Assembly: GCA_005893365.1 (NCBI GenBank)
Contig: VBPB01000004.1
Span: 533 to 26,370, forward strand
DNA: 25,838 bases
DNA from: Candidatus Eiseniibacteriota bacterium
Lineage (GTDB): Bacteria > Eisenbacteria > RBG-16-71-46
Reading direction: 5' to 3'
Every line of letters begins with the position of its first letter. The stretch's first letter is position 1. Under the pieces are notes generated by a model that made no database searches, had not been told where the DNA came from, and saw only the letters and a list, made by a program, of their open reading frames with translations. Of this stretch, positions 15,518 through 22,902 are shown piece by piece. The position numbers and the translations under genes were made by a program.

Positions 15518-17919
15518 TGCGCCTCCCGGCCTTCGGGCTGGGCGGGCTCGCCGCGCTGGTGCTGGCGGGCGCCCCCGCCGTATCGCCGCTCGCGCTGCAC
15601 GCCCCGCGCGAGACGCGCCAGCGCATGGAGGCGGCCCTCGACCGCCGCGTCCCGATGTGGGTGGTGTACGGCACGCGGGACCCGGCCCTCGCCCCGGTGC
15701 TGCGCGAGCGCGCGCTGGGTTTCGCCCGGCGCTTCCTCGACGGGGACACGAGTGCGGTGGTCGCCGACCACGACGCCACGGCCGCGGACCTGGCGGGCCG
15801 GTCGGTGCTGCTGCTCGGGGGCCCCACCCACAACGCCTGGACCCGCCAGCTGGCCCCGGCCCTGCCGGTGGTCTTCACCGCCGCCGGCTTCCGCTGGCAG
15901 GGCACCGACTACGAGCGACCCGGGGACGCGCTCCACCTGGTGTGGCCCGATCCACTCGAGCCCGGGCACTTCCTGCTGCTCGTGGCCGGCAACTCGCGCG
16001 AGGCGCTCCTCGGCCGGGGCCCCGGGATGTTGTTCGGCGCCGAGGACTGGCGCATCACCCGTGAGGGGGAGCTGGTGCGCTCGGGCGAGTTCGCCCAGGC
16101 CCCCGGGCGGCCGTGGCGCTACGACCCGGCGCTCGACCACGACCTCGAGGCGGCGCGCGCGCGCGCCCGCCGGGCGATGCGCGTGCTGGGGGCGGGGGCG
16201 GTCCGCGTCCGCAGCGCGCCGGACACACCCGGCGCCGGGGCCGCCCTGGCGGCCGCCGAGGCGCTGCTCGGCCGGCTCGACCGGATGGGCTTCGCGGCGC
16301 GCGGGGCGCCCGCGGTGGCGCTCTCGCTCTACCCGTCGCTCGAGGCCAAGGGCGAGCTGACGCGCAACACGCGTCCCGAGCACCTGGACGCCGCGGGGGA
16401 GGCGCACGCCGCCCTCGCCGCCGGGCGCCAAGCCCTCGACCTGTGGAGCGTGGCGGGGGCCCGGCTGTGCCGGCTGGGCGCCGACGCCGAGTCGCCGTGG
16501 CTGGTGCCGGCCGCGGTGTGGCTCGGCGGCCGCTGCGAGGGCGAGCCGCTCGAGCAGGCGGTGAGCCGGCTCTACTTCGGCCGGCTCCTGCCGCTGGCGG
16601 CGGAGCTCGCCACCGCGCCGCGCCCGACGACGGGCCTCTCCGCGACCCCCGAGTGGCGCTCACCGCTGGTCTGGCACCCGGCCCGGGCGGTCCTGGTGCG
16701 CGCGGTGTACGAGGTGGCCGGCTCGCGCGGTCCGCAGGCGGTGCTGGCCCTGCTCCGCGCCGCGGCGCCCGGGACGCTCGACAGCCTGTGTCGTCGCGCC
16801 GCGGTCCCGACCGCCGAGGTCGAGCGGCGCTATGCCGCGCTCGCCGATTCGCTGGCGCGCGCCGGCGCGCGGGCCGAGCGCATGCGCCCGCCGCGCCCGT
16901 GGCGCCCCGCGGATGGATTCCAGGCCGGCGTCTGCCTCGCCCACTCGGTGCGGCTCGATCACGGTTACCTGTCCGCGGCCTGCGGGCGGGAGCTGGCGCA
17001 TCTGCGCGACCTCGGCGTCGGCTGGGTGTCGCTCACGCCGTTCGGCTACCTGCCGGCGCCCGACGTGCCCGAGATCATCCCGATGAGCGATGCCGGTCCC
17101 GACGCCGAGACCGACGAGGCGGTGTGCGAGGCGGCGGCCCGCGCGCGCGCCCTGGGGTTGCGGGTGTGGCTCAAGCCGCATCTCTGGACCCGCGGCTTCG
17201 TCGGCGACCTCGCGTTCCGCCCGGAGGGGTGGGAGCGCTTCTTCGCGCGCTATCGCGTCTTCATCCTCCACTACGCCCTGCTGGCGCAGCGCGAGCACCT
17301 GGACGGCCTGGTCGTCGGCCACGAGCTGACCAGTGCCGCCCTGGGCCACCCCGACCGGTGGCGCGAGCTCATCGCCGCGGTGCGGCGCGTCTACGGCGGG
17401 ACGCTCACCTACGGCGCCAACTGGGGCGAGGAGGTCAAGGGCATCGCGTTCTGGGACGCGCTGGACCTGGTCGGCGTCTCGTTCTACGCGCCGCTCGCCG
17501 ACGCGCCGTCCCACGACGTGCGGGCGATGCGCGCGCGGGCGCGCCAGGCGCTGGCCGACCTCAAGGCGGTGGGCCAGCGCGCCGGCCGGCCGGTGCTCAT
17601 CGTCGAGGCGGGCTATCCGCCGCGGCCGGCGGCGGCGGTGAAGCCCTGGGAGGAGGGCCGCGGCGACGACCCCGAAGCGCAGCGCGCGTGCTACGAGGCG
17701 CTCGTGAGCGCACTCGAGCCCGAGACCTGGGTCGCCGGGGTGTTCTGGTGGAAGTGGTTCACCAGCGAGTCGGCCGGCGGCGAGGGCGACGCGTCCTACT
17801 CGCCCCGCGGCCAGCCCGCCCAGGCGGTGATGACGCAGGCCTGGGGCGCCTGGGTGGGCCGGCCGGTCATCGTCCCGAAGCCGGCGGGCCCGACGCGCGG
17901 CGGCCCGGCACCACCGTGA
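15517..17919 (+). CDS. Large secreted protein with C-terminal GH113-like glycosidase domain
   Basis: 800 residues. The start (MRLPAFGLGGLAALVLAGAP) is a signal peptide. Residues about 30-450 form a region of unknown family with a helical part; no HExxH or other catalytic motif is visible. From about residue 465 (FQAGVCLAHS) a TIM barrel follows that matches glycoside hydrolase family 113: LRDLGVGWVSLTPFGY, LGLRVWLKPHLWTRG, the acid/base E603 in VGHELTS, LTYGANWGEEVKGIAFWDALDLVGVSFYAPL, the nucleophile E697 in LIVEAGYPP and VFWWKWF. GH113 enzymes cleave beta-mannans; the substrate here is inferred only to be a beta-linked polysaccharide. It is coupled to the upstream lipoprotein and its last 53 bp overlap the convergent membrane gene. 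Confidence 0.82.
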   Translation: MRLPAFGLGGLAALVLAGAPAVSPLALHAPRETRQRMEAALDRRVPMWVVYGTRDPALAPVLRERALGFARRFLDGDTSAVVADHDATAADLAGRSVLLLGGPTHNAWTRQLAPALPVVFTAAGFRWQGTDYERPGDALHLVWPDPLEPGHFLLLVAGNSREALLGRGPGMLFGAEDWRITREGELVRSGEFAQAPGRPWRYDPALDHDLEAARARARRAMRVLGAGAVRVRSAPDTPGAGAALAAAEALLGRLDRMGFAARGAPAVALSLYPSLEAKGELTRNTRPEHLDAAGEAHAALAAGRQALDLWSVAGARLCRLGADAESPWLVPAAVWLGGRCEGEPLEQAVSRLYFGRLLPLAAELATAPRPTTGLSATPEWRSPLVWHPARAVLVRAVYEVAGSRGPQAVLALLRAAAPGTLDSLCRRAAVPTAEVERRYAALADSLARAGARAERMRPPRPWRPADGFQAGVCLAHSVRLDHGYLSAACGRELAHLRDLGVGWVSLTPFGYLPAPDVPEIIPMSDAGPDAETDEAVCEAAARARALGLRVWLKPHLWTRGFVGDLAFRPEGWERFFARYRVFILHYALLAQREHLDGLVVGHELTSAALGHPDRWRELIAAVRRVYGGTLTYGANWGEEVKGIAFWDALDLVGVSFYAPLADAPSHDVRAMRARARQALADLKAVGQRAGRPVLIVEAGYPPRPAAAVKPWEEGRGDDPEAQRACYEALVSALEPETWVAGVFWWKWFTSESAGGEGDASYSPRGQPAQAVMTQAWGAWVGRPVIVPKPAGPTRGGPAPP

Positions 17920-18967
17920 GCCCGCGGGCGCGCGCGCGCAGCCGGCGCCGCGCGTCCTCGAAGCCGACGACGGCGTAGAGGGCGGCCAGCGCCTCGATCG
18001 GCACGCGCGCGTCGAAGCCGCCGCGACGCACGGCCGCGGTCACCGCCAGCGCCACGACGATCGGGAGCGGGAGCGCCTGGAACCAGCGGCGCCCGCCGCG
18101 CAGCGAGCACACCACCCCCCACACCACCAGCGGGAGCGTCGCCACCGCCCATCCCCGCGTGAGGGTGAGCCAGGGCGTCGCGGACGCCACGCCCACCGCG
18201 GCGGCGCTCACCGGGATCCACGCGTGCACGGCGAGCGCGTTGCGCAGCGTCCAGGGTCCGACCACCAGGGCGAAGCCGAGCAGCAGCAACCCCAGTTGGC
18301 GCGCCCTTCCGCCGGCGTCGAGGGCGAGGCCGAGCGGACGCCAGCCCCACGCGGCCACCAGCGCGGGCAGCGGCAGGGCGGCGGCGTGGGTGAGGGCGGC
18401 CCCGCCCCAGGTGAGGCCGGCGCCCAGCGCGCGCCCGGCACGCGGCGTGCGCACCCAGCCGGCGCTGAGGTTGAGGGCCAGCAGCATGACGGCGGCGAGC
18501 GCGGTCTCGAGGGGGCGCGCGGTCGCGGTGACGACGAGCAGCGGGTGGACCGTCGCGAGCCAGCCGCTCCAGCGCCCCACCGGGTCGCCGAAGAGCGAGC
18601 GCCCGAAGGCCGCGAGCAGCAGGGGCACCAGCGCCCCGATCGCGCAGCGCAGCAGGAGCATCGCGAGCGGCCGGTGGCCGAGGCCGCGGTAGGCCAGGCT
18701 CATGAGCCAGGGCACGACCGGGGGCACCGCGGCGGTGGGCTTGAGTCCCTGGGCGGTCTCGAGCGTGAAGCCCGACCCGCGGGCGAGGTTCGAGGCCACG
18801 GCGTCCGCGGCGGCGATCGCCGGATCGCCCGGCGCCGGGCTGAAGGGCGCCACCCACGCCCCGCCCGCGCGCAGCGCGAAGGCCAGCGCGAACATCACCA
18901 CCCACGCGAGCACGATCGGCCGCGAGGCGGAGGGTGGACGGCGACGGCTCGGCTCGGCGCGCTGCAT
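17867..18967 (-). CDS. ArnT/PMT-like membrane glycosyltransferase
   Basis: 366 residues with about nine or ten hydrophobic segments. The first external loop carries PGDPAIAAADAVASNLARGSGF and the following KPTAAVPPVVPWLMSLAYRGLG corresponds to the P-x-P-W/YP-x-x-P region of GT39/GT83-type enzymes. LVVGPWTLRNALAVHAWIPVSAA matches the conserved PWTxRNxxxxGxxVPVS of that superfamily. These use polyprenyl-phosphate sugars to glycosylate lipids or proteins on the outer face of the inner membrane. It is shorter than most members (450 or more), so it may be a reduced form. I chose ATG 18967, just ahead of the first helix; an open frame continues upstream to 19252 but is low-complexity. Its 3' end overlaps the glycosidase gene by 53 bp. 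Confidence 0.72.
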   Translation of the reverse strand: MQRAEPSRRRPPSASRPIVLAWVVMFALAFALRAGGAWVAPFSPAPGDPAIAAADAVASNLARGSGFTLETAQGLKPTAAVPPVVPWLMSLAYRGLGHRPLAMLLLRCAIGALVPLLLAAFGRSLFGDPVGRWSGWLATVHPLLVVTATARPLETALAAVMLLALNLSAGWVRTPRAGRALGAGLTWGGAALTHAAALPLPALVAAWGWRPLGLALDAGGRARQLGLLLLGFALVVGPWTLRNALAVHAWIPVSAAAVGVASATPWLTLTRGWAVATLPLVVWGVVCSLRGGRRWFQALPLPIVVALAVTAAVRRGGFDARVPIEALAALYAVVGFEDARRRLRARARGLTVVPGRRASGPPASGR

Positions 18968-18974
18968 GCGCCCA

Positions 18975-19001
18975 AGCCTAGCAGACCCCAGGGTCGTGCA
19001 A
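18975..19001 (-). promoter_or_regulatory. Possible promoter of the membrane glycosyltransferase gene
   Basis: On the minus strand TTGCAC (18996-19001), a short 15-nt spacer and TAGGCT (18975-18980) lie 7 nt before the ATG at 18967. No Shine-Dalgarno is present, which fits a leaderless message. The spacer is shorter than ideal. The rest of the 18968-19233 divergent gap shows GC-rich sequence with no further gene. Confidence 0.3.
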
Positions 19002-19233
19002 GCTGCAACGCATCGGGCGGGGCCGCACGCGGAGCGCCCTCGGCCCCGGTGCCGCGCGCACCCCGAGGCCGCGCATCCGCTTCGCGGGGCGGGCCCGGAC
19101 GCGGCGTGGCTCGCGGCAGAGGCCTTGCTTAGGCGTCCGGGCCGCTCCGTGCGGCCCTGTCCCCGACGGACGGATCCGGGGTCGCCGGCACCCTGTCCGG
19201 CGGCGGGGTCGAGACGCCACCACGAGGTCCACG

Positions 19234-19755
19234 ATGGATCATTACATTCCACAGCGACGCATCGCGGTGACCCTGTGGTCGACCGCGCTCGGCAGCGTGC
19301 AGGGCTGGGTGTTCCTCGACCTGGATGCCACCGGCAACCGGCATCAGACGCTGCTCGAGAAGCTGAACGAGTCGAGCCGGTTCATCCCGCTCGCGGTCGG
19401 CAACGAGGGCCGGATCCAGCTCGTCAACATCCAGCGCGTCTCGCGGGTCACCGCGGGCCAGCACGTGATCCAGAGCGATCTGTTCACGCGCGGCTTCCAG
19501 CCGTGGCGCGAGGAGGACGCCGAGGTGGCCCTCGACGACGGCACCACGCTGGCCGGGAGCGTCTGGATGCCGCTCCAGCGCCAGAGCCAGCGCATCTCGG
19601 ACTTCATGAACCAGCGCGGCTGGGAGTACTTCGCGCTCATCACGCCGGTCGCCGTCCACCTGATCAACACCGCGGCGGTCGCGGCGATGAAGCTCTCCGA
19701 GAGCGCCGGGGCGCCGGTCGCGGCCGTGAACCACGACGAGCGCATGGCCGCATAG
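19234..19755 (+). CDS. Small protein with internally duplicated domain, function unknown
   Basis: 173 residues, no signal peptide or membrane helix, so probably cytoplasmic. Two halves align with each other: about 10-72 (VTLWSTALGSVQGWVFLDL ... NESSRFIPLAVG ... IQLVNIQRVSRV) and about 95-153 (VALDDGTTLAGSVWMPLQ ... MNQRGWEYFALITP ... VHLINTAAVAAM). The shared pattern is a beta-rich G-x-V strand, an (S)DF-(L/M)N-like helix, an F-x-L strand and a final V-x-L-(I/V)-N. Single-copy versions of this fold occur in various bacteria as uncharacterised domains (possibly DUF6812-like; not certain). A GAGG (19224-19227) gives good spacing to the ATG. It is a single gene followed by a small hairpin. Confidence 0.75.
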   Translation: MDHYIPQRRIAVTLWSTALGSVQGWVFLDLDATGNRHQTLLEKLNESSRFIPLAVGNEGRIQLVNIQRVSRVTAGQHVIQSDLFTRGFQPWREEDAEVALDDGTTLAGSVWMPLQRQSQRISDFMNQRGWEYFALITPVAVHLINTAAVAAMKLSESAGAPVAAVNHDERMAA

Positions 19756-19801
19756 GGCGCGAGCGCCGGGCGCGAGCGAAGCGTCGGGCGGTGGCGCGGC
19801 A

Positions 19802-19815
19802 GGTCTTTCGAGACC
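19802..19815 (+). terminator. UUCG-tetraloop hairpin after the duplicated-domain gene
   Basis: GGTCT (19802-19806), TTCG loop, AGACC (19811-19815): a 5-bp stem with a stable tetraloop, 46 nt after the stop codon. No T-run follows, so it may be only an RNA-end stabiliser. Confidence 0.3.
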
Positions 19816-19875
19816 CGGCGCGGTGGCGCGACGCCGCGCGCGGGCGTCCCAGCCGAGACCGGGCCGGCGCCGTCG

Positions 19876-19905
19876 TTGCCCGGGCCGCGCACCCTGGGCT
19901 AGACT
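19876..19905 (+). promoter_or_regulatory. Putative promoter of the M2 peptidase gene
   Basis: TTGCCC (19876-19881), an 18-nt spacer and TAGACT (19900-19905), each four of six consensus positions. It lies about 97 nt before the proposed CTG start at 20003, leaving a leader of about 90 nt that carries the ribosome-binding site. Confidence 0.4.
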
Positions 19906-20002
19906 CCCCCAAGTCGCGAGCCCCGCGTCCTCCCGGGCCCGGGGGCTCCCGCGCGTCGCCCCGCCGAGGGCCGGACCAAGTCCCGCCAAGAAAGGAGCGC
20001 CC

Positions 20003-21643
20003 CTGGAGACCGCCCCTCGCGGCGCGACCGACCGCCAGGCCGCGCTCGCCGACTTCATCGCCCGCCTGGTCGCCGAGCTCGAGCCGCTGCAGCGCACCTA
20101 CAACGAGGCCATCTGGCTCGCCAACCTCACCGGCGAGGCCCGCTACGAGCAGGAGAGTGCGCGCCTCGACGCCCGGATCCGCACCATGTTCGCGCGCCCC
20201 GAGCCCTACGCCGAGTTGCGCGGCATCGCCGGAGCCGGGGGCGTGTCCGACCCGCTGCTGCAGCGCCAGCTGACGCTGCTGCTCAACGACTATCGGGCGC
20301 ACCAGATCACGCCCGAGATGATCCAGCGCATGGTCACGATCGAGAAGGCGCTCGAGAGCAAGTTCAACAACTTCCGCGCCGCCCTGGACGGCGAGCGGGT
20401 GACCGACAACCGCATCCGCCAGGTGCTGCGGGATTCGGACCGCACGCCGGAGCGGCGCGCCGCCTGGGAGGCCTCCAAGCAGGTGGGGGCCGAGGTGGCC
20501 CATGACCTGCTCGCGCTGGTCCGGCTGCGCAACCAGGCCGCCGCCTCGCTGGGCTTCGCCAACTACTACTCGATGATGCTGGAGCTGGACGAGCTGGACG
20601 AGCGCGAGCTGTTCGCGCTGCTCGACGACCTCGACGCGGGCACGCGCCCGCGGTTCGACGGGTACAAGCGCGCGCTCGACGGCCGGCTCGCCGCGCGCTT
20701 CGGGGTGGCGGTCGCCGACCTGCGCCCATGGCACTACAGCGATCCCTTCTTCCAGGAGGCGCCGGCCGCCGAGGTCGAGGTGGACCCCTGGTTCCGCTCC
20801 CAGTCGCTGGAGGCGCTCACCGAGCGTTTCTATCGGGCGATCGGGTTCGACATCCGCGACCTGCTGGCGCGCGCCGACCTGTACGAGAAGCCGGGCAAGA
20901 GCCAGCACGCCTTCTGCATGTCGATGGACCGCGCCGGCGACATCCGGGTGCTGTGCAACCTCCAGCCCAGCGAGTACTGGATGGCGACCATGCTCCACGA
21001 GTACGGGCATGCGGTGTACGACCAGCAGATCGATCGCGCCCTCCCGTACGTGCTGCGCCTGCCGGCCCACATCCTGACCACCGAGGCGTCGGCGATGCTG
21101 TTCGGCCGGCTCTCCAAGAACGCCGCCTGGCTCACCGCCTACGCCGGCGTGCCCGAGCACGAGGCGCAAGCCGCCTCCGCGGCGCTCGGCCGCGCCGGCC
21201 GGGCCCAGCTGCTGGTGCAGACGCGCTGGGAGCTGGTCATGTGCCACATGGAGCGCGAGCTCTACCGCGATCCCGATCAGGACCTGGACACGCTGTGGTG
21301 GGACCTGGTGGAGCGCTTCCAGGGCGTGCGGCGCCCGGAAGGCCGCCACGCGCCCGATTGGGCGAGCAAGATCCACTTCACCGTGGCGCCGGTCTACTAC
21401 CAGAACTATCTGCTCGGCGAGATGATGGCCTCCCAGCTCCAGCACCACCTGCTGACCGAGGTGCTGGGCGACGGGCCCCAGGTCTGGTCGCGCTACGTCG
21501 CGAGCCCCGAGGTGGGGGCGTTCCTCGCGCAGCGGCTCTACCGCACCGGCAAGACCCTGGACTGGCGGCAGACGCTGCGCCAGGCGACCGGCCGGTCGCT
21601 GGAGGTCTCCGCCTTCGTGGAGGACCTGGCGCGCCGGGATTGA
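20003..21643 (+). CDS. M2-family zinc peptidase (peptidyl-dipeptidase A-like), apparent CTG start
   Basis: 546 residues resembling the angiotensin-converting-enzyme family (M2). The zinc site HEYGH (H332, E333, H336) lies in MATMLHEYGHAVYDQQ and the third ligand E361 in TTEASAMLFGRLSKN. Upstream KSQHAFCMSMDRAGDIRVLC and NLQPSEYWM match the family, as does APVYYQNYLLGEMMASQL downstream. It would release dipeptides from oligopeptide C-termini. No signal peptide is seen, so it is predicted cytoplasmic. No ATG, GTG or TTG lies in frame near the conserved start; the CTG at 20003 sits 5 nt after a perfect AAAGGAG (19991-19997), so I take it as the start. The upstream in-frame GTG at 19823 would add a Pro/Arg-rich, non-protein-like extension and lies before the promoter. 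Confidence 0.88.
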   Translation: METAPRGATDRQAALADFIARLVAELEPLQRTYNEAIWLANLTGEARYEQESARLDARIRTMFARPEPYAELRGIAGAGGVSDPLLQRQLTLLLNDYRAHQITPEMIQRMVTIEKALESKFNNFRAALDGERVTDNRIRQVLRDSDRTPERRAAWEASKQVGAEVAHDLLALVRLRNQAAASLGFANYYSMMLELDELDERELFALLDDLDAGTRPRFDGYKRALDGRLAARFGVAVADLRPWHYSDPFFQEAPAAEVEVDPWFRSQSLEALTERFYRAIGFDIRDLLARADLYEKPGKSQHAFCMSMDRAGDIRVLCNLQPSEYWMATMLHEYGHAVYDQQIDRALPYVLRLPAHILTTEASAMLFGRLSKNAAWLTAYAGVPEHEAQAASAALGRAGRAQLLVQTRWELVMCHMERELYRDPDQDLDTLWWDLVERFQGVRRPEGRHAPDWASKIHFTVAPVYYQNYLLGEMMASQLQHHLLTEVLGDGPQVWSRYVASPEVGAFLAQRLYRTGKTLDWRQTLRQATGRSLEVSAFVEDLARRD

Positions 21644-21659
21644 CCGCGCCCGCGCCGGG

Positions 21660-21688
21660 TTGCCGGGACTTAAGCCGGATGCGATAGT
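21660..21688 (+). promoter_or_regulatory. Putative promoter of the citrate synthase gene
   Basis: TTGCCG (21660-21665), a 17-nt spacer and GATAGT (21683-21688, four of six). The leader to the ATG at 21735 is about 40 nt and carries GGGAGGAGA. Confidence 0.4.
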
Positions 21689-21734
21689 CGTGCGCACCCG
21701 AACCTCATCGAATGACTTGGGAGGAGAGACCGCC

Positions 21735-22877
21735 ATGTCCGGAACCGCGACCCCCGCCCCGCGAGGCCTCGACGGGGTCGTCGCCGCCTCGACCCGCCTG
21801 AGCCACGTGGACGGGCTCGCCGGGCGCCTCATCATCGGCGGCTACGAGCTCCAGGAACTGGCGGGCCGGGTGAGCTTCGACGAGGCGGCCTCGCTGCTCT
21901 GGCGCGACCATCTCCCCGACGCCGACGAGCTGGCGATGCTGCGCCAGGAGATGGGGATCCTCCGGCACGTGCCGTCGCAGACGCTCTCGGTGGTGCGCGC
22001 CGCGGTCCGGGCCCGGCCCATCGACGCGCTCCGCATGGCGTGCGCCACCCTGTCGCTCGACCTGCCGAACGCCGACGACATCTCGCCGCCCGCCGACCTC
22101 GCCGCGGCCAAGATGCTCACCGCCCGCTTCCCGACCATCATCGCCGCGCACGCACGCATGTCGATCGGCGAGCCGCCGATCCCGCCGCGCGAGGACCTGA
22201 GCCTGGCGGCCAACTTCCTCTACATGGTGCACGGCCGCGAGCCGGACCCGATCGCCGCCCGCGCCCTCGACACCTACTGGACCACGGTCATCGACCACGG
22301 CATGAACGCCTCGACCTTCGCGGGCCGCGTCATCGCCAGCACGCGCTCGGACATGGTGAGTGCCGTGACCGGGGCGATCGGGGCGCTCAAGGGCCCGCTC
22401 CACGGCGGCGCCCCGGGCCCGGTGCTCGACATGCTGGTCGAGATCGGCGAGGCGGGGAAGGCCGAGGCCTGGGTCCGGCGCGAGCTGGCCGAGGGGCGGC
22501 GCATCATGGGCTTCGGCCACCGCGTCTACAAGGTGCGCGACCCGCGGGCCGACGTGCTCGCCAAGGTCGCCGAGCAGATGAGCGGGGCGATCCTGCACGA
22601 CCGCCAGCTGTTCGAGCTGGCACGCGCCGTCGAGCAGACGACGCTGCGCGTGCTGGAGGAGGCGAAGCCGGGGCGGAACCTGCGCACCAACGTCGAGTTC
22701 TACACCGCGCTGGTCCTCCAGTCCCTCGGCCTCCATCCGGCCTCGTTCGTGGCGCTGTTCGCCTGCGGGCGCGTGGCCGGCTGGTGCGCGCACGTCATCG
22801 AGCAGCACGCCGAGGACCACCTGATCCGCCCGCAGTCCGAGTACATCGGACCCAAGGGGCTCAAGGTCGCGCGCTAG
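21735..22877 (+). CDS. Citrate synthase family protein
   Basis: 380 residues, the size of the short bacterial citrate/2-methylcitrate synthases. It shows DHGMNASTFAGR, catalytic H223 in GPLHGGAP and H262 in GFGHRVYK. The third catalytic position, usually Asp in NVDFY, is Glu (E321 in TNVEFYTA), as in some actinobacterial-type members. The end GWCAHVIEQHAEDHLIRPQSEYIG is typical. It condenses oxaloacetate with acetyl-CoA (TCA cycle) or propionyl-CoA; the sequence alone does not settle which, and no methylcitrate genes are adjacent. A strong Shine-Dalgarno GGGAGGAGA lies 6-7 nt before the ATG. The next gene starts 25 nt downstream. Confidence 0.92.
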   Translation: MSGTATPAPRGLDGVVAASTRLSHVDGLAGRLIIGGYELQELAGRVSFDEAASLLWRDHLPDADELAMLRQEMGILRHVPSQTLSVVRAAVRARPIDALRMACATLSLDLPNADDISPPADLAAAKMLTARFPTIIAAHARMSIGEPPIPPREDLSLAANFLYMVHGREPDPIAARALDTYWTTVIDHGMNASTFAGRVIASTRSDMVSAVTGAIGALKGPLHGGAPGPVLDMLVEIGEAGKAEAWVRRELAEGRRIMGFGHRVYKVRDPRADVLAKVAEQMSGAILHDRQLFELARAVEQTTLRVLEEAKPGRNLRTNVEFYTALVLQSLGLHPASFVALFACGRVAGWCAHVIEQHAEDHLIRPQSEYIGPKGLKVAR

Positions 22878-22902
22878 CGGCGACCGCGGTGACGGGGCGG
22901 GC

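Noticed and set aside
19823..20002. In-frame GTG at 19823 as start of the M2 peptidase
   Set aside because: The extension is Arg/Pro low-complexity, lies upstream of the likely promoter, and the CTG at 20003 has an ideal ribosome-binding site.
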